This document shows positions 37,271-46,460 of a stretch of 64,000 bases of DNA, in pieces. The notes beneath the pieces are model-generated. The model saw nothing but the letters and a program-made list of their open reading frames with translations. It was not told where the DNA came from and did not search any database. The position numbers were made by a program, and so were the translations under genes. The stretch is from an uncultured Alteromonadaceae bacterium (GTDB lineage: Bacteria > Pseudomonadota > Gammaproteobacteria > Enterobacterales > Alteromonadaceae): positions 62,001-126,000 of the forward strand of contig CAJXMO010000004.1 in the NCBI GenBank assembly GCA_913056495.1. Direction: 5' to 3'. Position 1 is the first letter of the stretch. Each line of letters begins with the position of its first letter.

Positions 37271-38326
37271 CTAAAGTAAACCTAAAATTTTCTTATTAAA
37301 ATCTTCATCCACGCCTGCAGATGCAAAATCATCAAACGCTTTTTCAGTAACGTTAATAATATGCTTAGCGATAAAAGGCGCGCCCTCTGCAGCACCGGTT
37401 TCAGGATGTTTCAGGCAACATTCCCATTCTAAAACCGCCCAACCTTCAAAATCATATTTAGCCATTCGAGTGAAAATACCGTTAAAATCAATCTGGCCGT
37501 CACCTAATGAACGGAATCGTCCCGGACGGTCCACCCAGCCCTGATATCCCCCATAAACACCCGCCCTGCCATTTGGCACAAATTCGGCATCTTTAACATG
37601 GAAAGCTTTAATTCTGTCATGATAAATATCAATAAAATCAAGATAGTCCAGTTGCTGTAAAATAAAGTGACTTGGGTCGTATAAGATATTCGCACGTGGA
37701 TGGTTATCTACTGCCGCTAAAAAACGCTCAAACGTAATACCATCATGTAAATCTTCACCCGGGTGAAGTTCGTAACAGACATCACAATCTGCAGCGTCAA
37801 ATGCATCTAAAATTGGCAACCATCTTTTTGCAAGCTCGGCAAAACCGGTTTCGACTAACCCGGCCGGACGTTGTGGCCAGGGGTAAACCGTATGCCATAA
37901 TAAAGCGCCTGAAAAAGTTGCATGTGCTTTTAATCCCAGGTTTTTACTAGCTTGAGCAGCATACATCAATTGTTGTACAGCCCATTCAGTGCGAGCGGCT
38001 GGATTACCATGCAGATGTTCTGGTGCAAACCCGTCAAATAACTCATCATAAGCAGGATGACAGGCAACTAACTGACCTTGTAGATGAGTCGATAATTCAG
38101 TAATTTCTAAGCCGTGCTCAGCCACAACAGCCTGTACTGATTTACAATAATCGAGATCGGTTGCGGCTTTTTCTAAATCAAATAAACGCTTATCCCAACT
38201 TGGAATTTGAATACCTTTATAACCTAAACTTGCAACCCACTCACAAATATTCGGGAGCGTATTAAATGGCGCTTCATCGCCCGCAAACTGGGCTAAAAAT
38301 ATCGCCGGGCCCTTTAAAGTTTTCAT
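37271..38326 (-). CDS. Sugar phosphate isomerase/epimerase (xylose isomerase-like TIM barrel)
   Basis: A 351-residue protein of the AP-endonuclease-2/xylose isomerase-like barrel family. Divalent-metal ligands are suggested by CYELHPGEDLHDG, NILYDPSHFILQQLDY, KAFHVKDAEF and the C-terminal GWAVLEWECC. Such proteins act on keto-sugars, inosose or 3-keto-glycosides and are very often paired with a Gfo/Idh/MocA dehydrogenase, as here (23-base gap). The most likely role is isomerisation or dehydration of the oxidised intermediate made by that dehydrogenase. The exact substrate is not visible. Confidence 0.82.
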   Translation of the reverse strand: MKTLKGPAIFLAQFAGDEAPFNTLPNICEWVASLGYKGIQIPSWDKRLFDLEKAATDLDYCKSVQAVVAEHGLEITELSTHLQGQLVACHPAYDELFDGFAPEHLHGNPAARTEWAVQQLMYAAQASKNLGLKAHATFSGALLWHTVYPWPQRPAGLVETGFAELAKRWLPILDAFDAADCDVCYELHPGEDLHDGITFERFLAAVDNHPRANILYDPSHFILQQLDYLDFIDIYHDRIKAFHVKDAEFVPNGRAGVYGGYQGWVDRPGRFRSLGDGQIDFNGIFTRMAKYDFEGWAVLEWECCLKHPETGAAEGAPFIAKHIINVTEKAFDDFASAGVDEDFNKKILGLL

Positions 38327-38349
38327 AAATAAAATCCTCTACAATATAA

Positions 38350-39510
38350 TTATTCAGCTAACAAGGGGCTCAGCTCAAACCACTTGGTATCCGTTGCACT
38401 ACTATCAACAAAAGACTGAACCAGTGCCATGCCTCTGAGACCGTCTGCAATCGATGGAAAATCATAAGTTTGGGCATCTATCGTTTGCCCTTTTTCAAAG
38501 TCTGCTACTGCCTTTGCAAAATTCAGATAAATATTAGCAAATGCCTCTAAATAACCTTCCGGGTGACCGGCAGGTGTGCGAGTGGATGCCAGCGCAGATT
38601 CGCTGTTAACCAAACCTGTTCTTAATATTTGCATAGGGCCAGATAAAGGTTTAATTGCCAGACTATTTGGCTCTTGCTGACGCCACTCCAGACCTGCTTT
38701 TTCGCCATAAATCCGAATCGTTAAATTGTTTTCTTCACCGGCTGATATCTGGCTAGCTTGCAACGTACCTTTGACATCATCCTGCATCTTTAATAAAACA
38801 ATCCCGTCATCATCTAAGCGGCGTCCTTTAACAAATGTACTTAACTCCGCACAAACATGGGTGATTTTTTTGCCTGAGATATATTCAGCTAGATGCGCGG
38901 CATGACTTCCAATATCCCCCATACAACCGGAAATGCCGGAGCGGCTGGGATCGGTGCGCCAACTGGCTTGTTTATTGTCTTCGGTTTCAGGTTCAGACAA
39001 CCAACCCTGAATATATTCGACCATCACTTTTCGAACCTGACCGATTTCGCCGTTTGCAATCATATCTTTAGCATGTTTAACCAAAGGATAGCCCGAATAA
39101 GTGTGGGTTAAGCCGTATAACAATCCTGTTTTTTCTACTATCTTTTTTAACGATTTAACTTCTTCCAGATTTAAGGTCGCAGGTTTGTCAGATAAAACAT
39201 GAAATCCGGCTTCTAATGCGGCTTTTGCGACCGGGTAATGCATGTGATTTGGCGTTACGATAGCAACAAATTGCATTCTTTGATGAGCTGGTAGCTGAGC
39301 TTCTGAATCAAACATGGTTTGATAGTCAGGATAAACTCTGTCGTCATTTAAATAAAGCGCCCGGCCGGACGCTTTTGATTTTTCAGCATTGCTTGCAAAA
39401 GCACCGCAAACCAGTTCTATTTGCCCGTCGATATTCGCTGCAATTCTGTGCACTGCGCCAATAAATGCGCCTTGGCCACCACCGACCATACCCATTCTAA
39501 TTTTACTCAT
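38350..39510 (-). CDS. Gfo/Idh/MocA family oxidoreductase
   Basis: A 386-residue NAD(P)-dependent dehydrogenase. The Rossmann motif is MGMVGGGQGAFIGAVHRIAA at the N-terminus; VAIVTPNHMHYPVAKAALEAGFHVLSDKPATLNLEE carries the family lysine (Lys in SDKPAT). The catalytic His region is SGCMGDIGSHAAHLAEYISG. It is the first gene of the operon, transcribed away from the PAS-AraC gene, with a 154-base shared promoter region. The family oxidises sugars, inositols or their derivatives at a secondary alcohol. Its place first in the operon fits the initial oxidation of an imported substrate. Confidence 0.87.
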   Translation of the reverse strand: MSKIRMGMVGGGQGAFIGAVHRIAANIDGQIELVCGAFASNAEKSKASGRALYLNDDRVYPDYQTMFDSEAQLPAHQRMQFVAIVTPNHMHYPVAKAALEAGFHVLSDKPATLNLEEVKSLKKIVEKTGLLYGLTHTYSGYPLVKHAKDMIANGEIGQVRKVMVEYIQGWLSEPETEDNKQASWRTDPSRSGISGCMGDIGSHAAHLAEYISGKKITHVCAELSTFVKGRRLDDDGIVLLKMQDDVKGTLQASQISAGEENNLTIRIYGEKAGLEWRQQEPNSLAIKPLSGPMQILRTGLVNSESALASTRTPAGHPEGYLEAFANIYLNFAKAVADFEKGQTIDAQTYDFPSIADGLRGMALVQSFVDSSATDTKWFELSPLLAE

Positions 39511-39664
39511 CTAATTCTCCGCTATGGTTTGTTGCACTAATACAGTAAGTATCAATTGATCTGATTTTAATTTCTGTAATAATTCAGTCTAATTCTATAA
39601 TAAATTCTGCAAATGTAACCTAAAACACTATAAAAAGTTAATTTTTTAACAAATGAGTTAATCC

Positions 39665-40429
39665 ATGGCAAATAAAATAGATATGCTCTCTTTTTACCAA
39701 CAAAACCAACTTGATAAGCCCAGTCAACTCTTTGATACTTTGAGTGATTGTTTCTATTTTGCTAAAAATTTAAAAGGCCAATTTGTATACGCCAATCAAC
39801 TCTTCTTAGAGCATTTTCAGTTTAACCATATGACTGAGTTACTGGGAAAAACCGACCTGGATATCTTACCTAAGAGCATAGGTGAAAAAATTCAAAAAGA
39901 CGATCAGCATATTATGCAAACCGGTCAGGCGGTTGCCAATATAGTTGAGTTGATCCCCGGTAACTCAAGCAAGATGCGGTGGCATGTAACAACAAAATCC
40001 CCGTTAATTAACCGTCACGGAGATACGGTCGGCATTGAAGGTATTACTCGGGATTTATCGCTTGCAGATAAGCAACTTGAGCCTTACAGCCAATTTAAGG
40101 AAACCGTGGGCTATATTCAGCAGAATTTTAGCAACAATATAGACATAGGGGCACTGGCTGAGCAGCTTCACATGTCAATCAGCACTTTTGAGCGCCAGTT
40201 TAAGGCCAGATTTGCCTGCTCTCCCAGTCAGTTTATCAAAAAGACCCGAATTGCGGCTGCTTGTAAGCTACTGAGAGAAGGTCAGAACATCAGCAAAACG
40301 GCAATTCAGTGTGGATTTTGTGACCAAAGCTATTTTACCAAGGAATTTAAATCCCTAATGGGTCTGACCCCCAGACAGTTTCAGAAAAGTTTAGAGGTCA
40401 CAGGTCACAAAATCGATTTTATTAAATGA
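39665..40429 (+). CDS. AraC-family regulator with N-terminal PAS domain
   Basis: A 254-residue regulator. Residues about 20-130 are a PAS fold (SDCFYFAKNLKGQFVYANQLFLEHF, LLGKTDLDILPKSIGEKIQKDD, and the PAC-like IEGITRDLS). Residues about 150-245 are an AraC DNA-binding domain with two helix-turn-helices: IDIGALAEQLHMSISTFERQFKARFACSPSQFIKKTRI and SKTAIQCGFCDQSYFTKEFKSLMGLTPRQF. It is divergent from the sugar operon, so it probably activates that operon in response to a ligand bound by the PAS domain. It converges on opgH, with a 19-base gap. Confidence 0.88.
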   Translation: MANKIDMLSFYQQNQLDKPSQLFDTLSDCFYFAKNLKGQFVYANQLFLEHFQFNHMTELLGKTDLDILPKSIGEKIQKDDQHIMQTGQAVANIVELIPGNSSKMRWHVTTKSPLINRHGDTVGIEGITRDLSLADKQLEPYSQFKETVGYIQQNFSNNIDIGALAEQLHMSISTFERQFKARFACSPSQFIKKTRIAAACKLLREGQNISKTAIQCGFCDQSYFTKEFKSLMGLTPRQFQKSLEVTGHKIDFIK

Positions 40430-40448
40430 TTCACTGGCACTCATGAAG

Positions 40449-42371
40449 TTAGGCAGCTCTTGGCTTAAATACTTTTTTGGCTGAATCAAAACTCTGTACC
40501 GGCATTTTAGCTTTAAGCTCAGCCGGTAATTCAGGCTCAGGGTAAACATAGCTAAACTGAGCCGGCAATCGCTGCATCAACCTATCCAAGCGAGTGAGAA
40601 CATCCATGTCTATATTCTCACTCGGGCAACTGAATATACCAAGGCGCTGAAAAAACAAGCCCAGTTGAACACTACTCGAATAACGAATAATAACTGAAGC
40701 TATCACTAAACCGGCCAAAACAGGTAGCAACCAATAAAAAAATACAGGCGCATAATAGTAAGTGGCCGTGCCCCAAATCAATGCTGCCAGACTCGTCCAG
40801 ACAGTATGACTTAACGCATCTCGCCAGCTCACCATACGCCCTTCTCTGGACTGAGCTTCCCAGCTAACTTTATGGCCGACCATCACACACAAAACAAAAT
40901 AAGCGTGAAAAGCCATCATCATAGGCGCAATTAAAATCGCAAACAGTGTCTCTACAACAAACCCAGAGACTAATTTTATAGCGCCACCAAACTGCTTTCG
41001 TCGATATAAAATGGCAATGATAACCCCCATTACTTTAGGTAATAATAAGAGTGCAGAAGTCAGATAAATGAGCGAATAAATAAGTTCTGGTTTAGCAATT
41101 TTCCAAGTCGGAAATAACTGATAAGCCTGCTCAAAAAAAACATTACTACTTAATGAACGGGTAATGGCATCAACTGAGCTTAACATTAACATAGACAACC
41201 AAATCAGTGATGAAATATAAGCCAGTGCCCCCAACGAAAAATGCAGTTTATTCATCAACTTAATTTCACGGGCCGGTAATAATGCCAAATGCTGAATATT
41301 CCCCTGAACCCAGCGGCGATCCCGAATCGCATAATCTAAAATATTGGCCGGTACTTCCTCAAAACTACCTTGTATATCAGAGCGCAAAATCACCTGCCAA
41401 CCTGCTCGGTTCAGCAATGCAGCTTCGACAAAATCATGACTTAATATTTCTCCACCAAAGGCGCCTCTGCCTTTGAGTTCAGGCAAGCCACAATTTTGAA
41501 TAAAGGCTTTGGTACGAATGATGGCATTATGACCCCAGTAATTAGCACCATCTGTTTGCCAGAATGCAAGTCCGGTTGCCAACATAGGGCTATATAACTG
41601 AGCGGCAAACTGTAAAAACCGACCAAAAAAAGTACTTTGCCTGACCGGAATCGGTACAGTTTGAACAAGACCAGCATCCGGGTTTTGCTGCATCGCATCC
41701 ACTAAATCCAGCATGCATTGTCCTGTCATAATACTATCGGCATCCAGCACTATCATGAACTCATACTTACGGCCCCAACGCTCACAAAAATCAGTTAAGT
41801 TACCTACTTTTTTGCCACGATTATCCGTTCTTCGGCGATAAAAAATATGTTGTTTGAGCGAGCCTAAACGCTCAGCGAGTGCCCCCCAGGCATTGCGTTC
41901 TGCACTTATCAAAGCCGGGTCCTGAGTATCACTCAACAAATAAAAATCAAACTGATTCAATGCAGTTTTATCAGCCAAAGCGCGAATACAGGTTTCAAAC
42001 CCTGCAATAACCCGCCGAGTATCCTCGTTATAAACCGGCATTACAATCGCTGTTTTTGAAGCAGAATCAGCATGGAACTCTGTCTTAGAAAAGCACTTGG
42101 TTCGCTTAAGGCTCATAGGGTCGAGCTGGAACAGTTGCAATATAAAACCTATCGCACCGCTCCAAAAAGCACTGGCTATCCAGCCAAATGTAATCGAAAA
42201 TAATAAAAGTAAACTAATTTCCAGTCCGGTTAATGAATTTGATTTTAAAATATCAAACATCACCCAAACCCCATAGCAGCTGGTTGCTATAACTAAAAGA
42301 GCATAACTAAATTTACGCCAGACTTTAAAGCGAACTCGCTGAGCAGCGATAGATTCAAGCTGCTTATTCAT
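40449..42371 (-). CDS. opgH: Glucan glucosyltransferase OpgH (MdoH), short form
   Basis: An inner-membrane family 2 glycosyltransferase that makes the beta-1,2 backbone of osmoregulated periplasmic glucans from UDP-glucose. It has TM helices at about 18-100, then a cytosolic catalytic domain with AIVMPVYNED, FYLLSDTQDP, FMIVLDADSIMTG, FGGEILSHDFVEAALL and the RDRRWVQGN motif, then several C-terminal helices. The frame extends upstream, but ATG 42371 (GAAGA five bases before) overlaps the opgG stop by eight bases and gives 640 residues. E. coli OpgH has 847: the roughly 140-residue cytosolic N-terminal region, which binds FtsZ in E. coli, is absent here. Confidence 0.92.
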   Translation of the reverse strand: MNKQLESIAAQRVRFKVWRKFSYALLVIATSCYGVWVMFDILKSNSLTGLEISLLLLFSITFGWIASAFWSGAIGFILQLFQLDPMSLKRTKCFSKTEFHADSASKTAIVMPVYNEDTRRVIAGFETCIRALADKTALNQFDFYLLSDTQDPALISAERNAWGALAERLGSLKQHIFYRRRTDNRGKKVGNLTDFCERWGRKYEFMIVLDADSIMTGQCMLDLVDAMQQNPDAGLVQTVPIPVRQSTFFGRFLQFAAQLYSPMLATGLAFWQTDGANYWGHNAIIRTKAFIQNCGLPELKGRGAFGGEILSHDFVEAALLNRAGWQVILRSDIQGSFEEVPANILDYAIRDRRWVQGNIQHLALLPAREIKLMNKLHFSLGALAYISSLIWLSMLMLSSVDAITRSLSSNVFFEQAYQLFPTWKIAKPELIYSLIYLTSALLLLPKVMGVIIAILYRRKQFGGAIKLVSGFVVETLFAILIAPMMMAFHAYFVLCVMVGHKVSWEAQSREGRMVSWRDALSHTVWTSLAALIWGTATYYYAPVFFYWLLPVLAGLVIASVIIRYSSSVQLGLFFQRLGIFSCPSENIDMDVLTRLDRLMQRLPAQFSYVYPEPELPAELKAKMPVQSFDSAKKVFKPRAA

Positions 42372-43992
42372 GTGTATCTTCGGGATACCAAACATAATTC
42401 CATACCTCGCTGACTGATTGTGATCTGAACTTGAGTGACAAACGCATATCGACAGGCGTTTCATCTTTCGGTATCAACCGAAACCGGACACGCCAGCCAT
42501 CTTGTTCAGGCAGTTTCTCAACTGCCAAATCCTTATACGCTCCGTCAGAGAGCGACAGGTCGGCTTTAACAGGCAATTTTTCAGACAACTGATTAATCGC
42601 ACCGCCTTTAAAATCAACAATAAACTGGCGATGTGATTTAGGAGGTGGATTTGAATCACCCGGTAATGTAGCCCATCCATTTCTGACCCGGTAAACAAAC
42701 GCTTTTTGCTGCGCCGGTAAAATAGAATTGAAACTGCTGAGTGTATAGTTAAACTCTCTTGACTGGCCTGCCTGTAACGGCGTATCAGACACCCAATAAG
42801 CAACAATATTGTCATTGGTCTCGCTACGGGTCGGTATCTCCACCAGCTCTACCCGACCAGGCCCCCAGTTACTCTCAGTTTCAACCCAGATACTAGGCCT
42901 TTTTTCATAACCGGCTTCTATATCCATATAGTGTGAGAATTCGCGATCACGTTGTACCAGCCCAAAGCCTTTGATTTGCGGATAAGCAAAACTGTTTACT
43001 CTGAGTTGTCCTGGATTATTTAGGCTTCGCCAAGTCCAATCTCCGTGTTGTCCCTGCATTAACAGGCCGTCAGAATCATGAATCTCGGGCCTGAAGTCAT
43101 CAATAAACTTATGGCTGTTTTCGCCATGTAAAAACATACTGGTTAAAGGAGCAATGCCCAGTTTATCAACCTGAGTGCGGGCGTAGAGTTTGGCTTTTAC
43201 CCGAACTTTGGTCTGGGTTTCAGCTTGTATTTCAAACCTATATGCACCGGTAACTGAAGGGCTGTCCAGCAGTGCATAAACGATAATGTTTGACTGATTA
43301 GCTTCAGGCTCCACTAGCCAAAAATGGGTAAAACGGGGAAATTCTTCTCCTTTTGCGCTGGCAGTATCAATTGCCAGCCCTCTAGCTGATAAGCCATATA
43401 ATTGTTCCGGACCCACAAACCTAAAGTAGGACGCGCCCTGAAATACAATTAACTCATCTTTATATTCAGAGTTATTCAAAGGAAAATGCAGGCGAAACCC
43501 GGCGTGGGTTAATTTTGCTTGTTGATATTGTTCACCTATTTTTGATTCCAGAGATTTTGCAGATAAGTTGTATTGATACAAATCCGGATTAAATGAAGCA
43601 GATTCCAGATTGCCCTGCTGATCGATCCAATCAATTTTAACTGGCTTTTTATACAAAAAGCCTGGATGGAAGAACTGGACTTCAAACAAATGCTTATCTT
43701 TCCAAAGCGCTTTTTCCGGTGCATAACGAATAGCCCGGTAAGTTGAATAGTCAATTTCCGGTATAGCTTTAGCTTTATTATTAGTTTCTGCTGGCTGATA
43801 CGTATTTCCAGCCAAACGCTCTGCTTTGGCACTCACCATATCAAATAAAATATTGGCTGGCATTTTCACATTGCTGGCATCTACCACATCTTGTTGTGCA
43901 TTTGCTTTCATACAAACCAGACACAGCAGTAAATAACCCGGCAACAGACTAAGATGTGTTTTCTTTGACAGCTCTGACAACAGACAAATCAT
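42364..43992 (-). CDS. opgG: Periplasmic glucan biosynthesis protein OpgG (MdoG)
   Basis: A 542-residue periplasmic protein (E. coli OpgG 511) needed for synthesis or branching of osmoregulated periplasmic glucans. Signal peptide about 1-32 (LLPGYLLLCLVCMKANAQ). Conserved OpgG pieces include IDYSTYRAIRYAPEKALWK, LFEVQFFHPGFLY, GASYFRFVGPEQLYGLSARGLAI, FPRFTHFWL, and the C-terminal beta-sandwich with DRYWVSD-like IVAYWVSDTPLQAGQ. Two ATGs occur; the second (43992) is five bases after GGAGG and is chosen over 44004. Its stop overlaps the opgH start, so the pair is translationally coupled. The operon sits directly downstream of flhB. Confidence 0.93.
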   Translation of the reverse strand: MICLLSELSKKTHLSLLPGYLLLCLVCMKANAQQDVVDASNVKMPANILFDMVSAKAERLAGNTYQPAETNNKAKAIPEIDYSTYRAIRYAPEKALWKDKHLFEVQFFHPGFLYKKPVKIDWIDQQGNLESASFNPDLYQYNLSAKSLESKIGEQYQQAKLTHAGFRLHFPLNNSEYKDELIVFQGASYFRFVGPEQLYGLSARGLAIDTASAKGEEFPRFTHFWLVEPEANQSNIIVYALLDSPSVTGAYRFEIQAETQTKVRVKAKLYARTQVDKLGIAPLTSMFLHGENSHKFIDDFRPEIHDSDGLLMQGQHGDWTWRSLNNPGQLRVNSFAYPQIKGFGLVQRDREFSHYMDIEAGYEKRPSIWVETESNWGPGRVELVEIPTRSETNDNIVAYWVSDTPLQAGQSREFNYTLSSFNSILPAQQKAFVYRVRNGWATLPGDSNPPPKSHRQFIVDFKGGAINQLSEKLPVKADLSLSDGAYKDLAVEKLPEQDGWRVRFRLIPKDETPVDMRLSLKFRSQSVSEVWNYVWYPEDTHE

Positions 43993-44249
43993 CCGGACCT
44001 CCATGACTCAGCGACAAAAAGCAATCTGAGCTATCTGGCCAAATCGTAAGACCTGATAGCAGTTATTGCTGATATTGTTGATTAATTAGACACTATTATC
44101 TAACTGCAAAGCCGCAGCGTATTCCAGCGCTATCGAATAAAAACAGATGAGAATGTTAACCTGATAACAGATTCAAAATGACTTATGTGAACCAGTCCCA
44201 GATTTAAAACAATGAAAATTCGTTAAATCGTTTAGCGGCTATTTGAAAT

Positions 44250-45383
44250 TTAATATTTCATATCAGACGGGATAGGCAGTTTACTCGGGCTAAACTGTTT
44301 AGGACGTTTTTTAACTTTGCCTTTTTTATAATCTCTAAGCGCAAAGACATACGCTAAAACCTGCGCCACCGCTGCAAACAGCTTTTCAGGAATTTCTTCC
44401 TCAAATTCAGTGGTATAATAAATAGCTCTCGCTAACATAGGAGCGGTTAAGACAGGAACCTCATGCGCTTCAGCAATTTTACGAATATGCAGCGCCATTT
44501 CATCCGTCCCTTTGGCAACCAGTTTAGGCGCGCCTGTACCAAACTGGTCATATTTTAACGCGACGGCAAAATGAGTTGGGTTAGTCACAACGACATCGGC
44601 TTTTGGCACTTCCTGCATCATACGGCGCTGAAAAGCCTGAAACATAGCTTTACGGATACGACCTTTAACAATAGGATCACCCTCTGAGTTTTTATGCTCA
44701 TCTTTAACCTGTTGTTTAGTCATTTTCAGTTGCTCATTATGTTGGTACAACTGATAGGGTACGTCAATCAGGGTAATTAAAATCAGCGAGCAGCTCAGAA
44801 TTAAACATACCCAAATCAGAATTTCAAGGGCTTTAAATAAACCTTGTGGCAAGGCATCCACATTAATGTGCAATAATTCTTCATAAAACAGATTAAAACA
44901 CATATAGGCTGTGCCAATAATGACTGATACTTTGGCAATAGATTTAACCAGCTCGACTAGCCCTTGAATGCCAAAAATCCGTTTTAAGCCTTTGATGGGA
45001 TCCATTTTGCTAAATTTAGGGCGCATTGCCTGTGTGGAAAAATTATATCCACCCAACGCAATATTGCCAACGACAGCAAAAACGACTAAAACAATAATTA
45101 ATGCCAATGACGGCCAGGCAACTTCAAAAAGTAACTGCTTCATTTGCACAAACATACGTGACATATCAAAGGCATCTTCACGTTCTAATTCAAAGCCTTT
45201 GATAAAGATGCCATACAGTGCCGTAGCCAGATAATGTCCATATAATAGAAAACCTAGCCCGCCACCAACCAGTACCATCATAGTCCCGAGTTCTCGAGAT
45301 CGCGGTATCTGGCCTTTTTTACGGGCATCTTCCTGCTTTTTGGATGTGGGGTCTTCCGTGCGGCCTTCGTCTTCTGCTGCCAT
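44250..45383 (-). CDS. flhB: Flagellar export switch protein FlhB
   Basis: A 377-residue inner-membrane component of the flagellar type III export gate (E. coli 382). The N-terminal cytosolic start EDEGRTEDPTSKKQEDARKKG is followed by four membrane helices. The autocleavage site is Asn268-Pro269-Thr270-His271, where self-cleavage changes export from rod-hook to filament substrates with FliK. GGAGG precedes the ATG. It is the last gene of the fliE-flhB run; flhA, the usual next gene, is not here, and opgG follows instead. Confidence 0.96.
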   Translation of the reverse strand: MAAEDEGRTEDPTSKKQEDARKKGQIPRSRELGTMMVLVGGGLGFLLYGHYLATALYGIFIKGFELEREDAFDMSRMFVQMKQLLFEVAWPSLALIIVLVVFAVVGNIALGGYNFSTQAMRPKFSKMDPIKGLKRIFGIQGLVELVKSIAKVSVIIGTAYMCFNLFYEELLHINVDALPQGLFKALEILIWVCLILSCSLILITLIDVPYQLYQHNEQLKMTKQQVKDEHKNSEGDPIVKGRIRKAMFQAFQRRMMQEVPKADVVVTNPTHFAVALKYDQFGTGAPKLVAKGTDEMALHIRKIAEAHEVPVLTAPMLARAIYYTTEFEEEIPEKLFAAVAQVLAYVFALRDYKKGKVKKRPKQFSPSKLPIPSDMKY

Positions 45384-45396
45384 TAAAAGCCCTCCT

Positions 45397-46167
45397 TTAA
45401 CAGCCTAATATATCGCACATCAGATAAGCGGCATCTGCCCAAATCGTTTCAAAGTGCAACATAAAAACAGACAAACTAATCCAGACGACAATTAAACCCG
45501 TTATCTGGGTGACCGGAAAACCAATAGAAAAAATATTCAACTGAGGAGCAGCACGTGTCATGATGCCAAACGTGAAATTAACCATCAACATCGCTGTGAT
45601 AGGTGTCAGCGCAAGTGTAATGGTTGCTAAGAAAAGCCATTTCCCCCACTCGACCACTTTATAAATCTGATCAGGTGCGAGCCAGGTGCCAACCGGCATT
45701 GCTTCAAAGCTAAGTGCTATCATTTTGATCATGGTCAAATGGCCATCCACCGCCCAAAAAATAAGCGTGGCGAGAATCACATAAAACTGACCAATCGCCG
45801 CTGTGTTAATCCCATTGACAGGATCAACTAAAGTGGCAAAACCCAAACCGGTTTGCACCGCAATTGCCTGACCGGCCATCACAAAGGTATTCAGAAAAAT
45901 TTGAGAAATAAAGCCAATCGCAATACCGATTAAAACCTGCTGAATGACCATTAAAAAACCAGCCACTGAAAACAGTTCAGTGAAACCTGAAGTAGGAATC
46001 GTCGGTGCAACCAAAAAAGCGATGATTAATGCAAGTAGTGCTTTGACTTTAGTAGATACACTCTTACCACTGAAGCCAATCATGGTAACCAGTAAGGCTG
46101 ATATTCGGACAAATGGCATCATTAAATCTGTCAGCCATTGCATTATAAGCGTGGTTGAAAATTCCAT
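45397..46167 (-). CDS. fliR: Flagellar export gate protein FliR
   Basis: A 256-residue inner-membrane protein (E. coli 261) with about six helices. It belongs to the FliP-FliQ-FliR export channel at the centre of the MS ring. Typical pieces: MMPFVRISALLVTMIGFS, GIAIGFISQIFLNTFVMAGQAIAVQTGLGFATLVDPVNG and LALTPITAMLMVNFTFGIMTRAAPQLNIFSIGFPV. The ATG directly adjoins the fliQ stop; flhB follows after 13 bases. Confidence 0.95.
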   Translation of the reverse strand: MEFSTTLIMQWLTDLMMPFVRISALLVTMIGFSGKSVSTKVKALLALIIAFLVAPTIPTSGFTELFSVAGFLMVIQQVLIGIAIGFISQIFLNTFVMAGQAIAVQTGLGFATLVDPVNGINTAAIGQFYVILATLIFWAVDGHLTMIKMIALSFEAMPVGTWLAPDQIYKVVEWGKWLFLATITLALTPITAMLMVNFTFGIMTRAAPQLNIFSIGFPVTQITGLIVVWISLSVFMLHFETIWADAAYLMCDILGC

Positions 46168-46437
46168 TTAGCCAACAACCTGCTGAACTCGCATGAACAT
46201 ATCTATGGTGTATTCCATCAGCTTATTAATCCCCCAGTGTCCACCATAAATAATGGCAGCTAAGGTCACCAATAAACGTGGTAAAAAACTCAGCGTTTGT
46301 TCGTTAATCGAAGTTGCGGCTTGGAATACGGCAACAATAATACCAACGATCATACTTGGCACTATCACTAAACTAACCAGCAGAATAACCATAAACATGG
46401 CTTCCTGCAAAATATCAACAAAGACTTCTGGTTGCAT
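46168..46437 (-). CDS. fliQ: Flagellar export gate protein FliQ
   Basis: Exactly 89 residues, the same as E. coli FliQ, with two membrane helices (FMVILLVSLVIVPSMIVGIIVAVFQAATSINEQTL and LLVTLAAIIYGGHWGI). It forms part of the FliPQR helical channel. AGGAG lies before the ATG. The stop abuts the fliR start. Confidence 0.95.
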   Translation of the reverse strand: MQPEVFVDILQEAMFMVILLVSLVIVPSMIVGIIVAVFQAATSINEQTLSFLPRLLVTLAAIIYGGHWGINKLMEYTIDMFMRVQQVVG

Positions 46438-46460
46438 AAGAACTCCTCTTTGTTAACGCG

